From contig JALNYO010000004.1 in NCBI GenBank assembly GCA_023229765.1, positions 84,734 to 148,733 of the forward strand: a stretch of 64,000 nt of DNA, written 5' to 3'. The position numbers were made by a program, and so were the translations under genes. Source of the stretch: Syntrophales bacterium. GTDB taxonomy: Bacteria; Desulfobacterota; Syntrophia; Syntrophales; UBA5619. The notes beneath the pieces were generated by a model. The model made no database searches and had not been told where the DNA came from. It worked only from the letters and a program-made list of their open reading frames with translations. Positions 50,958-60,400 of the stretch are shown in pieces. Positions within the stretch are counted from its first letter, which is position 1; each line of letters starts with the position of its first letter.

Positions 50958-53384
50958 CTATCGGAGGTCGGCTGTCTTTTGCAGGATGAAGACAATATCG
51001 GCTGGGGCGATTTTGCCATTGCCGTCCGCGTCGCCCCGGAGATAGATCGTCTTGCCGGTCATGTCCATGTTGGAGAGCAACTGCAGGGCCAAAACGGCGT
51101 CAGCCATGTTTACCGCTCCGTCCCCATTCAGATCTCCCGCCCCGATAGTCCCTGAAAGATCGATCCCCAGGAGTCCGGCGATCGTTACAGGGTTTACATC
51201 CGCCGCCGGGCAATTGACTGTAAAAACATATTTGTCGTTCACATTGGACTGATATTCATAGTAATTGCCGATCTTATTTTCGAGAGATGTCCAGAGCTGA
51301 TAGAGACCGCGGTTGAATGATTGATCAATTGTCACATCCGCAGCCGGCGTGATCGCCGTGCCCGCTGCATCGAGCACGGAGGAAAAAAAGGCCTGATTTG
51401 AGTAGCCGTTATATCCCGAGATTGTACATGCGCCGTCAAGAATCACCTGGCGGGTTTGCACATCACTCTGGTTAGCGAAGGTCCCGCTGACCGTAAAAGA
51501 CTTGCCGAAGGCCGTCTGGCCGTTGTCCGTCATGACCAGGAAGGCTTTTTGCGCGCTCTGGCCGTTTGCCGAGGCCGTGACCACAATCCGGCTCGCTACC
51601 TTTGCCGTCCCCGTTGACGTGAGTTCGAGGATCTTGCCGTTCAGAACCGCCGTGACCGCGGCCGGATTGGTGTTCTCAACGGACAACGTAATGACATCGT
51701 TGTTCTCGTCACGGGCATCGATCAGGATCTGCCGCACCTCCGGCGGAGACGTATTGAGGATAAGATCCGGCAAGTCGTTGCCGATCACCGGCAGCTTGTT
51801 CAGGCCCTGGTCGACGGCAGCCTTTTCCTCGGCGCTCAGCGTTCCCGATGTCAGCGTCACCGTATACTGATTGAAGTTATCGTCGCGCGAGTAACACCAG
51901 CCGATGTCGTTGCAGAGAGACGCCCGCACCTGGTATTTCCCGGCCGGCAGATTGCCGACAGGGATCGACTTGTTGGCGCTATCGGGCTCCTCAGGGTCGG
52001 CCAGCGCAAAAACCACGCTTCCGTCCGCCGGATTCATGAAGGTCACATAAAAAGCAACGTTGCTGTAACCCCGCGTCGCGCTGAATGAAGTTTCGCCTTT
52101 CAGATAGAATTCATAAAAATCCTTATCTTTGTCCTTGTCGAAATTGCCCGTGATGTCCAGGCCGTTTGCCTCATCGACCGCCTCGAGGTTGACGTAACAG
52201 TCGCCGCCGCTCGTACAGGGTTTGATATTATAATGGATGGAGAGTTGGCCCGCGCTCGTATCAAAAAAGGCGTCGTTTCCCTTAGGCACCGGCAGATCCA
52301 GGAAATAGAAATCGTCCCAACTTCCGCCCCAGCCCATATTGAGGTGGGCCTTCCGGCCTGAGGGGTCGTCAGAGTAGCCGTCGATCACGACCATATGGTT
52401 GGGCAGGCCCAAAAGGAGCGGCCGCGGAGGCTCCGCGTCGAACTCGCCCTTCAGTGTCGCAAGAAAACCCGCATAATCCGTCGTGTTGTCCTTCATGGAC
52501 AGCGAAGTGGAATAGCCAAAATTCTCCACCAGGGTATCGGAAGAAAAGAAGGCTGCCGAATCGGTTAGCCCGAAATTGGTGTGGTTGGCAACACCGAGAT
52601 CCCGCATCAGGAGGGCCACTTCGTCGGTCTGATACTCCGGGATGGTCCCATCCAGTTTATCGGGCATGTTGTCCCAGTTGTAACTGTGGTACAGGATGGT
52701 CTTGAGGTTCTGGTCGTTCCAGGTATAGGAAAGCACTCCCGTTGCCGAGGCAGGATGTTTGTGGTACCGCATAATCTGTCCTACGGCCACATTCACGCAA
52801 CCGGCAAGGACGTTTTGACCTTGAGATGCAGGCAGAAACTTGTTGTAAGGATAGTCCTGAGCCCAGTGGGTGCTGAGAAGATAGCTGCCGGGCGTATAGA
52901 CGGCCAGCGGTTGACGCAGCGCATCGAAGCGAAGGAGAAAATCCCACCTTGCTTCCGTCTCGGACGTGCCCACTGCCTGGGGCGCTCGGTCGGCGGCTGG
53001 CAGCGAGGCGACTCTAACGCGCAGCTCCAACTCATCAAGGATCGCCTTCCGGTAGGGCTCGGGAAGGGCGGCAAATTCGCCGGCCAGCGAGTAGGCCTTG
53101 ACCGGGGAAATGCTCCGCTCCGTGGAGACGAGGATATAGCCGCCTCCTTCCAATTTAAAGAGATGGGCCACCGGAACGGGGGCAAGCGCCGGAGCGAGGA
53201 GGCTCCTTTCCACGATCTCCTCGGAGGAGATTTTTTTGTCGCTCCCGAGGAATTTCAGGAAGTTTGAGGCGATTGTCGCCTGATCGCCGGCGGCTTGCAG
53301 CGGCGCCGCTGCAACAAGTAAAATAAACAGGCACAGCGCCCGCGACAAACCTTTAATGATGCCGAAGCCATTTTCTGGCCGCAT
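50958..53384 (-). CDS. Secreted C10 (streptopain-type) cysteine protease with dockerin-like C-terminus
   Basis: Predicted exported papain-like protease. Start ATG 53384 (MRPENGFGIIKG) has AGGGGGA about 5 nt upstream, giving 808 residues. Signal peptide about 1-32. The pro-domain follows (SNFLKFLG to about 110; includes LEGGGYILVSTERSISPV). The catalytic domain has Cys in LAGCVNVAVGQIMRYH, His in PNHMVVIDGYSDD and the NMGWGG Asn/Trp motif. Two beta-rich domains come next, then two EF-hand-like dockerin repeats (DLNGDGAVNMADAVLALQLL, DADGNGKIAPADIVFILQ). It is 26 bp after a small secreted protein. The family is known in streptococci and Bacteroides; substrate here is unknown. Confidence 0.85.
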   Translation of the reverse strand: MRPENGFGIIKGLSRALCLFILLVAAAPLQAAGDQATIASNFLKFLGSDKKISSEEIVERSLLAPALAPVPVAHLFKLEGGGYILVSTERSISPVKAYSLAGEFAALPEPYRKAILDELELRVRVASLPAADRAPQAVGTSETEARWDFLLRFDALRQPLAVYTPGSYLLSTHWAQDYPYNKFLPASQGQNVLAGCVNVAVGQIMRYHKHPASATGVLSYTWNDQNLKTILYHSYNWDNMPDKLDGTIPEYQTDEVALLMRDLGVANHTNFGLTDSAAFFSSDTLVENFGYSTSLSMKDNTTDYAGFLATLKGEFDAEPPRPLLLGLPNHMVVIDGYSDDPSGRKAHLNMGWGGSWDDFYFLDLPVPKGNDAFFDTSAGQLSIHYNIKPCTSGGDCYVNLEAVDEANGLDITGNFDKDKDKDFYEFYLKGETSFSATRGYSNVAFYVTFMNPADGSVVFALADPEEPDSANKSIPVGNLPAGKYQVRASLCNDIGWCYSRDDNFNQYTVTLTSGTLSAEEKAAVDQGLNKLPVIGNDLPDLILNTSPPEVRQILIDARDENNDVITLSVENTNPAAVTAVLNGKILELTSTGTAKVASRIVVTASANGQSAQKAFLVMTDNGQTAFGKSFTVSGTFANQSDVQTRQVILDGACTISGYNGYSNQAFFSSVLDAAGTAITPAADVTIDQSFNRGLYQLWTSLENKIGNYYEYQSNVNDKYVFTVNCPAADVNPVTIAGLLGIDLSGTIGAGDLNGDGAVNMADAVLALQLLSNMDMTGKTIYLRGDADGNGKIAPADIVFILQKTADLR

Positions 53385-53410
53385 GGCTTTCCCCCTTTTA
53401 TGCCTGCATT

Positions 53411-53911
53411 TCAATCCGGGTTTCGCGACCAGAAGGCCTCGACCAGCCCCACCTTCCACACACCTTTTTCCCTGGACATCTTGAGAACCGCCGGCTTCTC
53501 CGCTTTCTTATAGAGAAGATTTATCTCCGCGCGGTCCTTTTTCAGCAGGCCCATGCTCCAGGCGCTCTGACTGAGTACCGTATCAGGGTCAAAGGTGCTG
53601 AGGTAACCCTGCCAGTAGGCCTCGGCAACAGGCCCGCCTCGGTTGAAGTCAGCGGTTATTTCCTCCCGGGTATGCTTGACTGCTGATTTGGCAAGGCTCT
53701 TATCCGTATCCTTGACAATTGTTTCCTGGGACTTCTCGGTCAGGAGGCCCCAAACCGTTTTGTATTCCTTTGCCCTTAGTTTCACGAAGAAGGTTTCCGC
53801 CGCGGTAAGGACGGCGTCGATCTCCCGCCCGTCGGTCTGGGCGCCAGCAAAATCGGCAAGGGGCGCTAATACACAAAAGGCCATAATAATGGCCAATAGC
53901 TTGTTTTTCAT
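53411..53911 (-). CDS. Small secreted protein of unknown function
   Basis: 166 residues with a clear signal peptide (about 1-24, MKNKLLAIIMAFCVLAPLAD, Ala-x-Ala-type end near FAGA). The mature part, about 140 residues with alternating helices and strands (ETFFVKLRAKEYKTVWGLLT), has the look of an NTF2-like or DUF4878-type fold, but I do not recognise a family. It ends 26 bp before the C10 protease start, so the two are probably co-expressed and it may be an inhibitor or chaperone partner; that is inference only. Confidence 0.7.
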   Translation of the reverse strand: MKNKLLAIIMAFCVLAPLADFAGAQTDGREIDAVLTAAETFFVKLRAKEYKTVWGLLTEKSQETIVKDTDKSLAKSAVKHTREEITADFNRGGPVAEAYWQGYLSTFDPDTVLSQSAWSMGLLKKDRAEINLLYKKAEKPAVLKMSREKGVWKVGLVEAFWSRNPD

Positions 53912-54116
53912 CGGCAGAATTACGGGCGCCCCTGGTGCGGACGATGGTTTTAAATGACGATCCCCTTGAAAACGCTACCTTCTTAGCTATTCCGCTTCCA
54001 CGGAAACGAAAAACCGCCAAGTTTCGGTAGGAAGAACTCAAAGGTCACAGAGCGGGCTCAACCTTCAGAAATGAGCCCGCCCTCGAAAACGCTAAAAATA
54101 AAGACCTGACCCCCAT
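53912..54116 (-). other. 205-bp intergenic region with hairpin and short direct repeat
   Basis: It contains GCGGGCTCA (54052-54060) / TGAGCCCGC (54072-54080), a 9-bp hairpin without T tract. A GAAAACGCTA direct repeat stands on both sides, near 53970 and 54085. A GACCTGACCCCCAT motif at 54102-54115 matches, in reverse, GGGGGGCAGGTC at 50490. No gene seen; no riboswitch class recognised. Confidence 0.5.
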
Positions 54117-54902
54117 CTACCTTACGTGGGTGGTGGTGGTATAGACATTGTTGCCAAGATTGACCACTTTGACCTCAACTATAGCGCCGGGATGCCGAGC
54201 CGTGAGAATAGCGAGCTGAGCTTGTCTCAAATTCTCCGCCTGCTGTGCGGCAGTGCCGGCAGCAGATTGTGTGATAACCTGTGATATCGCAGACATAGTT
54301 GCTGTATTGGCAGCACCAGCGGCGTAAATAGCCTGTAATGCCTGCAACTGGGTGGGTGTGTAGGATGAGAAGCTCTGCAATGCAGTGTATTGAGCGCTGC
54401 CCACGGCATAGGCTCCGTTTCCGCCGCTGGCGAGGTAAGCCGCGAAATTAGCAGCGCTCATCGTGCTTGCGGCAGTGGCCAAACTCGCCTGCCCGGCGCT
54501 CCCCAGTGCCGTATTGGCGGTTGCCAGGGTCGAAAGGGCGGTGGTATTCAAAGCTCCCAAATTACTCGCCACTGTCGAAGCCGCCGCCGGATTCGTTGTC
54601 GCCAAAGCGGCGCCCGAGGCCGACGCTGCAGTGGGGCCGGTGGCAACGGCCATGTCGGAACCGCCGCTCGTGGCAATGGCCAGGGCCGCGGCTGCTGCGA
54701 CGGCAACGCCTACCGCAATCGTCCCGGTCTTAACGCCGGCAGAAGTTCCCGCGCCTGCGGCGGCGCCTGCGCCGGCGGCGCCTGCAGCGGCCATTCCCTT
54801 CGTCGAGAGTGCCGGAATCGCCAAAACATTGGTGAAAAAAACGGCCAAAACTATCAAACTCATCGTACCAAATGTGCGCCCCCTACCTTGATGATTTTCC
54901 AT
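54117..54902 (-). CDS. Ala-rich exported protein, YjbE/GfcA-like
   Basis: 261 residues from ATG 54902 (MENHQGRGRTFG), with AGGAGG 8 nt upstream. There is an N-terminal export segment (about 14-33), then a very Ala/Gly-rich stretch with a hydrophobic run followed by TSGGSD (about 60-85). The Ala/Thr/Ser-rich middle and a short ordered C-terminal end (AIVEVKVVNLGNNVYTTTT) follow. E. coli YjbE and GfcA have the same plan (hydrophobic VGVA run followed by a Gly/Asp motif) and lie beside yjbH/gfcD, as here. Homology is suggested by plan and position, not alignment. Confidence 0.6.
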   Translation of the reverse strand: MENHQGRGRTFGTMSLIVLAVFFTNVLAIPALSTKGMAAAGAAGAGAAAGAGTSAGVKTGTIAVGVAVAAAAALAIATSGGSDMAVATGPTAASASGAALATTNPAAASTVASNLGALNTTALSTLATANTALGSAGQASLATAASTMSAANFAAYLASGGNGAYAVGSAQYTALQSFSSYTPTQLQALQAIYAAGAANTATMSAISQVITQSAAGTAAQQAENLRQAQLAILTARHPGAIVEVKVVNLGNNVYTTTTHVR

Positions 54903-54990
54903 AATTATTTTCCTCCTCCAGTTTAACGGTTCCATAATTCAATTAAGATTGCTGGCTACGCCAGAATGACTAAACAATACGCGTTGCGGT

Positions 54991-55019
54991 TTTTTACTAA
55001 TGATATTTGCTTTTGTCAA
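54991..55019 (-). promoter_or_regulatory. Candidate promoter for the Ala-rich protein gene
   Basis: Minus-strand TTGACA (55019-55014), 17 bp, TAAAAA (54996-54991). The -35 lies inside the last codons of the YjbH-like gene. It would give an 80-nt leader containing a small CTGGC/GCCAG hairpin. Confidence 0.55.
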
Positions 55020-57081
55020 GACTTTTTCCAAGAAAAACATCCGTGTTCCTGCCGATCAGATCGAACAGGCTGGTAAAATGGTCAATGTCCTGCGCCACAT
55101 CCCTCGTCCAGGGAGAGATCGCCTGCCCGTAAACCGCCCGCGACTCCTTGCCGGTGAAAAGCCGGATGGGGATGGATACGGAAATTCCCTTGTCGTGATA
55201 ACCTCGGTTGTCGCTGTCCGAAAAGATCGATGTATCCGTCACGCTGTACCAGGCCGAAAGCGTCACCCCGTTGATGAATTTGGACAGGGTGATCCTCGCC
55301 CCCTTGTCGCCCGCCAGAAACATCCCGTATTTCACATCGATGGCGATGTCGGACTGCGGAAAATTGAGTCTGGTATTGATAAAGGCCGTTTTATAGTAAT
55401 CCTTCACGGTATTTTCGGCAAGCTTCAGCGGATTGTCGGGATCCCTTTTCTTCACGACGCTGCCCCCCAGACCCAAGAGCAGCCTCCCTCCCAGCACCGG
55501 CATGGCCGCCTCGAGATCGAGCCCCGCGTACTGCGTCTCCAGAATCCCCGCGGTAATTTTTCCATAAACGGAGGTTCCTGGCAGCCGCTCCACCTCGTTG
55601 AACAGGAAACGCTCAAAAAGCGCCTTGTTCTTGAGGTAGTTCACAATATCGGTGCGAACCGGGATGGAAAGGGGCTCATTGACCGTCTCGACATTGGCCA
55701 GCGGATAGAATGCCGCCCCCGCCACCAGGGACCCTCCCTGCCAGACCGGGTAAGTCGCCCACACCGAAAGCCCTATCTTGCCCTTCCAGAAACCGGAAGG
55801 GTCGTTGAGAAAGAGCTGCACCTGCGGCTTGTAGCCGATGACGTACCCCGGCGTCAGCTCCTTGCGCCCCTCCGGCAGGGGCGTATAGCCGGTGTCGATC
55901 GCGGAGAGGGCGAAAAACTCTCTCTCGCTGAGCCGCTCTGCGGCATATTCCAGCAGGTCCTCCGCCCTGGCCCGGTACGAATAGAGGGGAACCCCGTCGT
56001 CCTTCACGATGATCAATATGTCGTCAATTGGTTCGTTCTTTTTTGACGCGTTATAATCCCTGACCATCGGCGCGATAGTCAAAAGCGCCTCCTGAACGCC
56101 CCTGGCGTTGTAAAAAAAGCGGTTGTTCTGCAGATCGATCGTAAGCTCGCTGCCGGTTAACGTTATCCCGATGCTGCTGAAGCCGCTCAAACCGAGCCCG
56201 AGGAGCATCCGACTCTCCATGGGTAAAAGGGCAATCCCCGGCTGCTCCTTGTAGCGGGGGGCGTAGATCGGGATCATCGGTTTGCCGATCTCAAACGGCA
56301 TTGAAACATTGACGCCCCACTGATTGCCCCGCTGCCAGGAGAGGACAAGCTCGGCCCAGTTTAAGAAATTGTAGCGAAAACCGAAGTTGTACGGCGAAGG
56401 AACCGCCTCGCTGAAATAACCCCCCCGCAGCGCCGGATCGCCGGTCTGCTCATGGTAGCGGATCGGGCTGTACTCAACCATAAACGCATACCGGTCGGAA
56501 GGGGCAAACTGGATTCCCCCAAAGAACTGGGAGTCCGAGAGCCACCCCCGCCGGTCCTGCAGCATCTCGACTCTTATCCCCTCCCCCTGGGAGGGCAGGG
56601 GCCGCTTGCCGAACCGGCCGTTTCCGAAGCCGATCGTGAAATCGAACGGGTAGAGCTGCTTGCTGGCGACAATGTACTGCGAAGCGTAGAGGCGCGTCCC
56701 GTGGGGGTCCATGATGCCGATCGCCAGCGCCGGCGAGTATTTCCCCTCGGCAACCATCTGATATTTCAGGTCAACGGCCTTATCCTTGTAGTTTCCGTAA
56801 CCTTCCCAGTTTGTGCCCGGCTGGTCTATCGACACCATCGTCTCCGTCATCCGGCCGTCGATCTCCAGCCCCTTAAGCGGGCTGAAGGCGCCGTAATAAT
56901 AGCGGTAGGGCTCCACCTGACTAAAACCAATCCGGTAGCTGTTTTCCCCGATCACCCGTGCGGTGGGAATCTCCATCAGCCCCGTTCCTCCCCAGTTGGC
57001 TGGGCCCGTAAAGGGCTCATCGGCGGCAAAACCACTAACCGCACCCATGAACAGCATAAGCAGCGCCCCGAAAACCTTCAT
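54997..57081 (-). CDS. YjbH/GfcD-like outer-membrane polysaccharide secretion protein
   Basis: 694 residues from ATG 57081 (MKVFGALLMLFMG), with a signal peptide of about 20 residues. It starts with the family block GTGLMEIPTARVIGENSYRI followed by VEPYRYYYG and GLEIDGRMTE. The remainder is rich in amphipathic strands, as expected of the beta-barrels of YjbH. The longer open frame to 57309 would add 76 residues encoded by a dispersed repeat (it contains CHCEERSDEA) and is rejected; the 57081 start lacks a clear ribosome site. A candidate promoter is at 57354-57383. Role: export of an extracellular polysaccharide, inferred from family and neighbours. Confidence 0.82.
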   Translation of the reverse strand: MKVFGALLMLFMGAVSGFAADEPFTGPANWGGTGLMEIPTARVIGENSYRIGFSQVEPYRYYYGAFSPLKGLEIDGRMTETMVSIDQPGTNWEGYGNYKDKAVDLKYQMVAEGKYSPALAIGIMDPHGTRLYASQYIVASKQLYPFDFTIGFGNGRFGKRPLPSQGEGIRVEMLQDRRGWLSDSQFFGGIQFAPSDRYAFMVEYSPIRYHEQTGDPALRGGYFSEAVPSPYNFGFRYNFLNWAELVLSWQRGNQWGVNVSMPFEIGKPMIPIYAPRYKEQPGIALLPMESRMLLGLGLSGFSSIGITLTGSELTIDLQNNRFFYNARGVQEALLTIAPMVRDYNASKKNEPIDDILIIVKDDGVPLYSYRARAEDLLEYAAERLSEREFFALSAIDTGYTPLPEGRKELTPGYVIGYKPQVQLFLNDPSGFWKGKIGLSVWATYPVWQGGSLVAGAAFYPLANVETVNEPLSIPVRTDIVNYLKNKALFERFLFNEVERLPGTSVYGKITAGILETQYAGLDLEAAMPVLGGRLLLGLGGSVVKKRDPDNPLKLAENTVKDYYKTAFINTRLNFPQSDIAIDVKYGMFLAGDKGARITLSKFINGVTLSAWYSVTDTSIFSDSDNRGYHDKGISVSIPIRLFTGKESRAVYGQAISPWTRDVAQDIDHFTSLFDLIGRNTDVFLGKSLDKSKYH

Positions 57082-57141
57082 CGTGCGATGTTCGCAACGC
57101 GCGCTCCGGGGTATTGAGCAAGCTTTGAAAAACGCCCCGGT

Positions 57142-57225
57142 TGTCATTGCGGGCGAAGCAAAGCAATCTCGTAAGCATCCGATAAACCATGAGGTTGCTT
57201 CGTCGCTCCGTTCCTCGCAATGACA
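57142..57225. repeat. 84-bp palindromic element with TGTCATTGCG ends
   Basis: Inverted ends TGTCATTGCG (57142-57151) and CGCAATGACA (57216-57225). The arms GCAAAGCAATCTC and GAGGTTGCTTCGTC pair further in. This is the dispersed element whose translation gives EERSDEA. A degenerate half copy follows at about 57249-57300. Confidence 0.85.
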
Positions 57226-57353
57226 GGAAGGGAAGAAATTCAAAGTTCTCATTGCGAGAAGACAGAGGGCCGACCAAGCAACCCCGCAAGCATAAAAGCA
57301 ATTTTTCAAAACTCTCCATTAATTAAGAAGAAGAACTGCAAAGGACGGTCTGG

Positions 57354-57383
57354 TCTATAAATAATCCCTTCCCGCCCTGTCAA
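57354..57383 (-). promoter_or_regulatory. Candidate promoter for the YjbH-like gene
   Basis: Minus-strand TTGACA (57383-57378), 18 bp, TATAGA (57359-57354). It would produce a leader of about 265 nt carrying the palindromic element. The 365 bp between this gene and the SLBB gene otherwise show no coding sequence. Confidence 0.55.
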
Positions 57384-57446
57384 GAAAATTATGCAGTTTT
57401 TGTTAACTTTTTCACACCCCGGCCCAAAATACCACCCACCGCTGTT

Positions 57447-60400
57447 TTAGAAAAGCGCCTTGAAGACGCCCGCCGTAACGGCGGAGTTCATCAGGATCTG
57501 GGTTATGTCCTTTACCTCCCGAAGCCAGGCAATGCGTTCGACCTTCTCCGGCACGATAATCGTGTCGCCCGGCTCGATGGTTCTCACCTCCTGCTCAAAG
57601 CCGGCCACCTCCCAGCGATCCCGGGAAGAGCTCCAGTTGAAGAAGCCCCGGGAGAGTTTCCGGGCCGAACCATCGACCTTCAAAACGAAGATGTTGTCGG
57701 TGTCGGCGTATTTGGCATAGCCGCCGGTCAGGCTTATGTAATCCTTGTAGTCCATCCGGCTCGAATATATGAAGCTGCCCTGCGACATGACGGAGCCCGT
57801 GACATTGACCACGTTGTTGCTGGGGGGAATAAACAGTGTGTCTCCATCCTCGAGTTCGATGTCGTACTCGCTGCCTTTGAGGAGACGCAGGTGGGCCAGC
57901 CTGATCGTCATCCGTCCGGTCGCCTTCAGCCCCCGCAGGTAGCCGACAAACTGTTTTTTCTGCTCCAACTCGGCCTTTTTCGCCGCCATTTCCTCGGCCG
58001 AGGCTGCCGTCACAATTCCGCTCCCGGTGAGGAGCTCCCTTTCCATGCGGTCCGCCATCTCGGTAAGCCCTTTCTGCTGCATGGCGCGCACCGACTCCCG
58101 CGTGAAGAAGGCCCCCCGCAGGTACGCATCATCGCTGTAGCCGCCGGCACGCTCGATCACCGCCGAGAGCTTCTCGCCCTTGGCAATGACATAGCGCCCG
58201 GGGTACTTTATCTTGCCGGAGAGAACCGCGTACTTCTCCACCTGCCAGTCGGGAATGCTCTTGATGAAGAGCCGGTCGTGCGGCTTCAGAGGCAGATTGT
58301 GCTGAGGATCGCCCGCCAGGGCTTTGCCAAGGTTAATCTGCCGGTGCACAACCGCGGTCCGGTTATCCTTATCTACCGTCCGTGAGGAAAGCTCCGCTTC
58401 CTGGAGCGACGCCGACTCGAGGATATTGCCGGCGGCGAAGACCAGATTGCGCACCGTCATCCGCTCCGCCAGCGGGTAGGTTCCCGGCTTCAGGACATCC
58501 CCCTCGACTGAGACGTTCTTCTTGTACGTCGTCTCCCAGATAGAATGGACGACCAAACGATCGAGATCCCGGAGTTCCAAGTTGTCCGTGGGATTGCCGG
58601 AGAGCGCCCCCGCGAGGCTGATCTTCAGCAGGGTCTGCTTTTTCGTCTTCCAGTCGGTGCGGTAGAGTTCCGCCTCGGTAAGTAGCGTGTCGCGCGTCTG
58701 ACCGCCCGCCTTGAAGAGCAGGTCGCTTACCTGCATCTTTTCGGTCAGCAGGAATTCGCCCGGCTTCTTGACCTCGCCGGCTACGGCAACCTGTTCTTTC
58801 CATTTCTCCTCGTAAAGGGAATGGACAATGACGTGATCCTCGTCCTGCAGCAGGATGTTTTCCGCGGGATCTCCCGCCATCGCCCGGGCAACGTCGAAAT
58901 AGAGCGTGAAAAACTCCTTGTTCTTATCGACGCGAACGATTTCGCCCTTTCTCAGGTAGGCGTTTTTTGTCAGTTCCCCGGCGGTGAGCAGCGCGTCCTT
59001 CACCCGGCTGTTGTCCGAGAGTTCAAACCGGCCCGCCGTGCGCACCTCGCCGCTGACGGTGAAGTACGGCTTGTCCTTGAAAAACCACCGGCTGAAGACA
59101 TAAATGCTGTCCGCCGGCTGCAGTTCCAGATTGCTTTTGGGATCGCCCCGCAGGATCAGATCGCCGAGGTTGAAGGGAACCAGCACCGACTCCATAGTCG
59201 GCGGACGCAGACGCTTGATCAGGGCGTAATCGAAGTAGGTGTCCGGCAGAACATCCTGTTCGCTCTTGAGAATGTCCCCGAGGCGCATCCCCGCGCGCAG
59301 GGCGTATTTTCCCCCCCGCTTCACGTTGCCGCTCAGGTAAACGACATTGACGTCTTTGTCAACAATCGAAAAAACCTTAACAATGTCTGCATCTTGGAGA
59401 ATAAATGATTTTGCCCGGTCAAGGCGCTTGTCATCGATGTCGATGACGATCTGTTTTTCGTTCTTGACGGTGCGTTCCACCTGAATCTGCTGGGTATAGG
59501 CCGAAGGCACGATCCCGCCGGCAAGCTCCAGCAGATAATCCAGCGAATAGTTGTCCTTGAATTCATAGAGCGCCGGTCGCTTGACGTTGCCGGCGATGCC
59601 CGCGTAGGGACCGATGACGGGCACAAAGACGATGTCGCCCGCCTGGAGCGTCACATCGTGCGATTTGTCGCCCTTCAAAAGAAGATCGTAGAGGTCATAG
59701 CTCCGGACGACCTTGTCCTTCCTTTTGAGCTGGATGTTTCGCATCGAGCCGATCTCCGAGGGCCCGCCGGAGATCAAGAGGGCATCGGTGATCGTCGCGA
59801 AGGCGCCGATCGTGTAGGCGCCGGGCCTCCGCACATCCCCCAGCACGAAAACCGGGATTGTCCGGAGGGAGCCCATCGAGATATCCACATTGGTGCCGGT
59901 CATCTGCTCGGCCTGTTTGATCAGGCTCGAGGACATCTCCTCGAAGGTCATCCCGGCGACGGCGAGCGGCCCGATCCCCGGGATATCGATCTTGCCGTCG
60001 CGGTTCACGACGAGCTTGTAGGAGGCATTCACCCTTCCCCACAGGGTTACCTTCACCTCGTCGTCCGGCCCGACGACGTATTTCAGCGGCACGGGGATAT
60101 CCTTGCGCTGCGTTATGACATTTACGGCTGCTTCCTGGAAAAAGTCATAGCCGAACGGACGGAGTTTCAGTGATATATCCTGGTACTTGCCGGTGTTCTG
60201 GGCGCGTTCAAAGAGGGTTTCCCCTTTCACCGCCTCGGAAATGACCTGCTTCTGTTCTGCGGCGGTTTTATCCTTCGGTTCAGACGCTTTTTTCGCCTTT
60301 TCCCCCTCACCAACCTTCAGCAGATCCTTTCCCTCGTTGGCCTTCAGCAGTTCCTTCCCCTTGGCAACCTCTTCCGGCGAGAGCCCCTGAAATTCCGGCC

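Noticed and set aside
53912..54116. c-di-GMP (GEMM) or other known riboswitch
   Set aside because: I compared both strands with remembered consensus motifs and found no match to the conserved core.
57082..57309. N-terminal extension of the YjbH-like protein
   Set aside because: It is encoded by the dispersed palindromic element and would bury the signal peptide.
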